From assembly GCA_002307295.1 (NCBI GenBank), contig DBTY01000051.1, forward strand, positions 31,363-95,362: a stretch of 64,000 nucleotides of DNA, in the 5' to 3' direction. The DNA comes from Ignavibacteriales bacterium UBA1304 (GTDB taxonomy: Bacteria; Bacteroidota; Ignavibacteria; Ignavibacteriales; Ignavibacteriaceae). The position numbers and the translations under genes are program-made. How positions within the stretch are numbered: the first letter of the stretch is position 1; each line of letters opens with the position of its first letter. The notes under the pieces were generated by a model. It ran no database searches. It was not told the origin of the DNA and saw nothing but the letters and a program-made list of their open reading frames with translations. Of this stretch, positions 61,070 through 64,000 are shown piece after piece.

Positions 61070-61552
61070 ATGCGTATAGCTTTATATCCGGGCGCATTTG
61101 ACCCGGTTACTTACGGACATATAGATATTATTAAAAAAGCAAGAGAACTGTTCGACGGAGTAGTTGTAACAGTAGCCTGTAATCCGGCTAAAAATCCATT
61201 GTTTTCTATGGCGCATCGCGTTAAAATTATTGAAGAAAGTCTTAAAGAGTTTGATAACGTGACCGTGGATCATTTTGATGGATTAATTGTAGATCATGCG
61301 CATCAGGTTGGGGCTGTGGGGATAATAAGGGGTTTGAGGGCTTTGAGCGATTTTGAATATGAATTCCAAATGGCATTGATGAACAGAAAACTGGCGAATG
61401 ACATAACTACTGTTTTTCTGATTCCTCATGAAAAATATACTTATCTTAATTCGTCAATTGTGAAAAATTTAGCAAGCTTAGGGAGCGACGTTAGCGACTT
61501 TGTTCCCCCGGCTGCGAATGAAGCATTAATTAAGAAATATCAGAAAAAATAA
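61070..61552 (+). CDS. coaD: Phosphopantetheine adenylyltransferase
   Basis: 160 residues, standard length. Transfers AMP from ATP to 4'-phosphopantetheine in coenzyme A synthesis. The nucleotidyltransferase signature is IALYPGAFDPVTYGHIDII. IIRGLRALSDFEYEFQMALMNRKL and the end motif YLNSSIVKNLASLGSDVSDFVP are as in CoaD. Fifteen bases before the aminotransferase gene, with which it is probably cotranscribed. Confidence 0.96.
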   Translation: MRIALYPGAFDPVTYGHIDIIKKARELFDGVVVTVACNPAKNPLFSMAHRVKIIEESLKEFDNVTVDHFDGLIVDHAHQVGAVGIIRGLRALSDFEYEFQMALMNRKLANDITTVFLIPHEKYTYLNSSIVKNLASLGSDVSDFVPPAANEALIKKYQKK

Positions 61553-61567
61553 TAAACAGGTAATAAA

Positions 61568-62758
61568 GTGGCAAAACTATCAAATTTAATCAGTTCAGTT
61601 GAAGAAAGCAGAACTTTAGCTATCACTTCTTTGATAAAAAAGCTAAAAGCTGAAGGACGCCCTGTGTTAAGTTTTAGCGCAGGCGAACCGGATTTCCCAA
61701 CGCCAAAATATATAAGCGAAGCGGCTATAAAAGCTATAAATAATAATTTTACTAAATATACTTCTAACGAAGGTTATCCCGATTTGCTTAAGGCAATAAT
61801 AAATAAGTTCGAAAAAGATAACGACCTGCATTTTGCTCCGGAAAATATTTTAGTATCGAGCGGCGCAAAGCACTCAATTTATAATATTTTAGTTGTAATC
61901 TGCAATCCGGAAGACGAAGTTATTATTCAATCTCCTTATTGGGTAAGCTATCCTGAAATGATAAAAATGGCCGGCGCAAAAACAGTAGTAATTGACGCGG
62001 GCGTAGAAGCAGGATATAAAATTACTGCTAGTCAGCTAGCAAAAGCTATTACTCCTAAAACAAAAGCGTTGATACTTAATACGCCTTCAAATCCAACTGG
62101 AGCGGTTTATTCAAAAAGCGAATTATTATCTCTTGCTGAAGTCCTTAAGGATAAAGACATTTTTGTTATCTCCGATGAGATATATGAAAAAATAATCTTT
62201 GACGGCGAAAAACACTTTTCAATAGGCTCGGTTGATTATTTAAAAGACCGCGTCATAACAGTTAACGGCGTTAGTAAGGCTTATTCAATGACCGGCTGGA
62301 GAATTGGATATGCAGGCGGTCCAAAGGACGTGATACGTTTAGCAAGAAACCTGCAAAGCCATTCTACTTCTAACGCATGCTCAATATCTCAGGCTGCAAC
62401 AACAGCGGCTCTAAATGGCGGCGAAGAAGAAATAGCGGCTATGGCAAAAACGTTTAATGAAAGGCGCGATTTTATTTACGCTGAATTAAATAAAATTAAA
62501 TATGTTAAATGCCCTTTGCCTAAAGGCGCGTTCTATGTGTTTTTTGATATCAGCGAAACATTCGGAAAGAAAGCCGGAGATTTGTTAATAAAAGATTCTA
62601 CTACTTTCTGTAATTATCTTCTTCAGGAAGCAAACGTCGGCTTAGTTCCGGGAGTAGCCTTTGGCAACGATAATTGCGTTAGAATGTCCTATGCATGCTC
62701 TATGGCAGATATTACCGAAGGGCTAAAAAGAATTAAAGCAGGTTTAGAAAAACTGTAA
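61568..62758 (+). CDS. Class I PLP-dependent aminotransferase (aspartate aminotransferase-like)
   Basis: 396 residues, starting at GTG (61568) with AGGTAATAAA upstream. Fold type I aminotransferase of the AspC/AatA Ib group: FSAGEPDFPTPKYI, TSNEGYPDL, SSGAKHSIYN, LNTPSNPTGAVYS, ISDEIYEKIIF and the PLP lysine in NGVSKAYSMTGWRIGYAGG. The conserved C-terminal Arg lies in NCVRMSYACS. Probably converts aspartate and 2-oxoglutarate to oxaloacetate and glutamate; related prephenate or alanine activities are possible. A strong terminator follows. Confidence 0.93.
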   Translation: MAKLSNLISSVEESRTLAITSLIKKLKAEGRPVLSFSAGEPDFPTPKYISEAAIKAINNNFTKYTSNEGYPDLLKAIINKFEKDNDLHFAPENILVSSGAKHSIYNILVVICNPEDEVIIQSPYWVSYPEMIKMAGAKTVVIDAGVEAGYKITASQLAKAITPKTKALILNTPSNPTGAVYSKSELLSLAEVLKDKDIFVISDEIYEKIIFDGEKHFSIGSVDYLKDRVITVNGVSKAYSMTGWRIGYAGGPKDVIRLARNLQSHSTSNACSISQAATTAALNGGEEEIAAMAKTFNERRDFIYAELNKIKYVKCPLPKGAFYVFFDISETFGKKAGDLLIKDSTTFCNYLLQEANVGLVPGVAFGNDNCVRMSYACSMADITEGLKRIKAGLEKL

Positions 62759-62782
62759 TAGCTCTTAAAGATTTAATCTTAC

Positions 62783-62818
62783 AAAGCCCTTTCCCTAAAA
62801 AAGAAAGGGCTTTTTTAT
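62783..62818 (+). terminator. Intrinsic terminator after the aminotransferase
   Basis: AAAGCCCTTTC (62783-62793), loop CCTAAAAAA, GAAAGGGCTTT (62803-62813), T-run. The loop is identical to that of leader terminator 3 at 42349-42357. Confidence 0.93.
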
Positions 62819-62977
62819 AATGCTCAATTTTTCATCTTCTACTAAAATACTCCGTAAGAAGTAGTCCTCTTTTCATCCCTTTGCACGATTGATTCGTTTT
62901 ATACATATGCATACTTTAAGACAGTATTTAGAAATATGAATCACAACAGGCTATTAATAATATTAAATGGAGTATAT

Positions 62978-63292
62978 ATGTTCAGAAGTAATAAGATAAA
63001 CAAAGGTTCTATAGTAGGATTAATTACAGGCGGCGCAGTAGGCGCGGTTGCAGCTTTGTTATCGGCTCCTAAAAGCGGAAAGGCATTGCGTGGAAATATC
63101 AAAGCCAGAGTAAAAGGATATAGCAGCGATGCGGAAAAACATCTTGAAAACGCAAAAGAAAAGGCTATGGAAATTATCAGCGATGGTAAAAAAGAGGGAG
63201 AACAAATTGTTTCTGACGCAAAAGTAAAAGCGGAAAAACTTTTGAAGGACGCTGAAAAAATATTCGATCAGGCTAAACAAAAAAACAAATAA
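62978..63292 (+). CDS. YtxH-family membrane-anchored protein
   Basis: 104 residues from the ATG at 62978, decided by GGAG six bases upstream (an earlier in-frame ATG at 62936 lacks one). A Gly-rich membrane helix (SIVGLITGGAVGAVAALLSAPKSG, about 10-33) is followed by a long Lys/Glu/Ala-rich helix likely to form a coiled coil (AEKHLENAKEKAMEIISDGKK...VKAEKLLKDAEKIFDQ). Matches the YtxH (gas-vesicle-like/general stress) family. Function unknown; stress or envelope roles have been proposed for relatives. Confidence 0.88.
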   Translation: MFRSNKINKGSIVGLITGGAVGAVAALLSAPKSGKALRGNIKARVKGYSSDAEKHLENAKEKAMEIISDGKKEGEQIVSDAKVKAEKLLKDAEKIFDQAKQKNK

Positions 63293-63299
63293 CAATATT

Positions 63300-63370
63300 A
63301 GCCGCTCTGAGCTGGAGCCGAAGATTAACGTTTACCCTTCGGTTTTTGCTAATTGCGGCTTTTATTTTTA
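63300..63370 (+). terminator. Branched hairpin terminator after ytxH-like gene
   Basis: AGCCGC (63300-63305) pairs with GCGGCT (63355-63360), and CCGAAG (63318-63323) with CTTCGG (63337-63342), followed by TTTTATTTTTA. Confidence 0.65.
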
Positions 63371-63445
63371 GTATTGAGACAAGCTGCAGCTACTATAAAT
63401 ATTTTATATTTACTTAAACAATAATGTTATCGGGTCTTTTTATTT

Positions 63446-63964
63446 TCAGCTTTGCTGTGTTATTACAAGTTTTGTAACGTCAAATCCCTTTTCTTTCAAC
63501 CGCAAAATGATTTGCTGGTAAATTGAATCTGCCATATGTGGAGTTCTGGAGAGTATCCATAAGTATTTTCTGTTTGGGTGACTGACAACAGCATAGCTAT
63601 AGTCGTCAGCCAAATCAATTATCCAGTATTTGCCTCTAAATGGCCAAAAAAACTGAACTTTAAGCTTTGCATTACCGGAATTTTCCTCTACAAACACTTT
63701 GCCTTTTATATACGACTCTTTACCTTTTATGCTGTCTTTATTGCACCGGTTTTCTACAATAATATATTCGTTTTCGGTTAACGTATATTCGGCAGTAGTG
63801 CAATGACAGCCTTTCTGGAACCATTGAGGATAAGAGGCAATCTCGTACCATTTGCCGGAATACTTTTTTAGGTCGACATGCTTTACCGTTTGTAACGCCT
63901 GAGCTATGGCGGATGTTGTCATCATAAAAATTAATATTGTTATTGAAATTAAAAATTTAGTCAT
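63446..63964 (-). CDS. Lipocalin (Blc-like), secreted
   Basis: About 172 residues from the ATG at 63964, which begins a signal peptide (MTKFLISITILIFMMTTSAIAQ); an ATG nine codons earlier would add hydrophilic residues. The first lipocalin motif is YSGKWYEIASYPQWFQKGC (Gly-x-Trp). AKLKVQFFWPFRGKYWIIDLADDYSYAVVSHPNRKYLWILSRTP is the Blc/apolipoprotein D core, with the third motif Arg in ILSRTP. Probably binds lipids in the envelope. It has no lipobox, unlike E. coli Blc, so it may be soluble in the periplasm. Cys in KGCHCTTAEYT and ENRCNK may form a disulfide. Confidence 0.93.
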   Translation of the reverse strand: MTKFLISITILIFMMTTSAIAQALQTVKHVDLKKYSGKWYEIASYPQWFQKGCHCTTAEYTLTENEYIIVENRCNKDSIKGKESYIKGKVFVEENSGNAKLKVQFFWPFRGKYWIIDLADDYSYAVVSHPNRKYLWILSRTPHMADSIYQQIILRLKEKGFDVTKLVITQQS

Positions 63965-64000
63965 ATAATTAAATAAATCACAGCTGTCCAAAATAAAACA

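Noticed and set aside
1..64000. CRISPR arrays, rRNA, tRNA, insertion sequences, prophage or integron structures
   Set aside because: No regularly spaced repeats, no RNA gene signatures and no transposase, integrase or phage genes were found in reading the window.

Overview
The window looks like chromosome of a low-GC Gram-negative bacterium of the Bacteroidota/Chlorobi/Ignavibacteriota side of the FCB group, most probably an Ignavibacteria-type organism. Four secreted proteins (12007-13887, 42457-44652, 44833-45576, 54385-57216) end in the type IX secretion C-terminal domain with the Asn-Tyr-Pro-Asn-Pro-Phe-Asn-Pro signature typical of that group. Large TonB-dependent receptors with N-terminal carboxypeptidase-regulatory-like domains, DUF6029 and Omp28-type proteins and many Bacteroidota-style signal peptides fit. 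No rRNA, tRNA, CRISPR array, insertion sequence or phage module was seen.

Layout. 1-258: start of a secreted esterase leaving the left edge. 697-6218: a tripartite RND efflux operon (adaptor, inner-membrane pump, TolC-like channel). 6533-11605: envelope genes (outer-membrane protein, TonB-dependent receptor, lipoprotein, lipoprotein alpha/beta hydrolase). 12007-16544 (minus): a T9SS metallophosphatase, then a cassette lrgA-lrgB-phosphoglycolate-phosphatase-like HAD-FadR-type regulator with a plausible operator upstream at 16623-16649. 16829-20219: GIY-YIG protein, AraC regulator plus flavin oxidoreductase, MsrA-MsrB fusion. 20404-25233: two tandemly duplicated TonB-dependent receptors. 25583-29304: alr, an unrecognised helical protein, mannose-1-phosphate guanylyltransferase and an RpiB-like protein that lacks the usual catalytic residues. 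29544-37809: another receptor with a periplasmic partner, dapF, a monooxygenase-like domain, TPR proteins, a DUF4932-like protein and a PHP phosphoesterase. 37931-38419: a DUF2321 gene broken by one in-frame stop. 38815-41649: Rrf2 regulator with cydAB.

The most interesting region is 41776-42456, between cydB and an Omp28-like secreted protein. It holds three consecutive units, each made of a 24-28-codon ORF rich in Cys and Met codons (with Cys-Cys pairs) followed by an intrinsic terminator. In all three, a segment at the end of the small ORF can pair with the left arm of that unit's terminator, as expected of translation-coupled transcription attenuation. This looks like a triple, tandem cysteine (or copper/thiol) sensing leader. 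Downstream lies a set of secreted thiol proteins: Omp28-like CxxC proteins, a TlpA-like thioredoxin and a DUF6029 outer-membrane protein (42457-48590).

48767-49316 is a YefM-YoeB toxin-antitoxin pair with two TGTACA operator hexamers. 49415-54259 (minus) is uvrA, a Gdx/SugE-like transporter, a DJ-1/PfpI protein and a sugar-nucleotide epimerase. 54385-63964 carries a secreted GH13 amylase, a TrmH-type methyltransferase with DUF971, a YVTN/phosphoesterase lipoprotein, coaD, a class I aminotransferase, a YtxH protein and a lipocalin. Several intergenic spaces, mostly between convergent genes, contain perfect palindromes or GTCATTCC-type inverted repeats.
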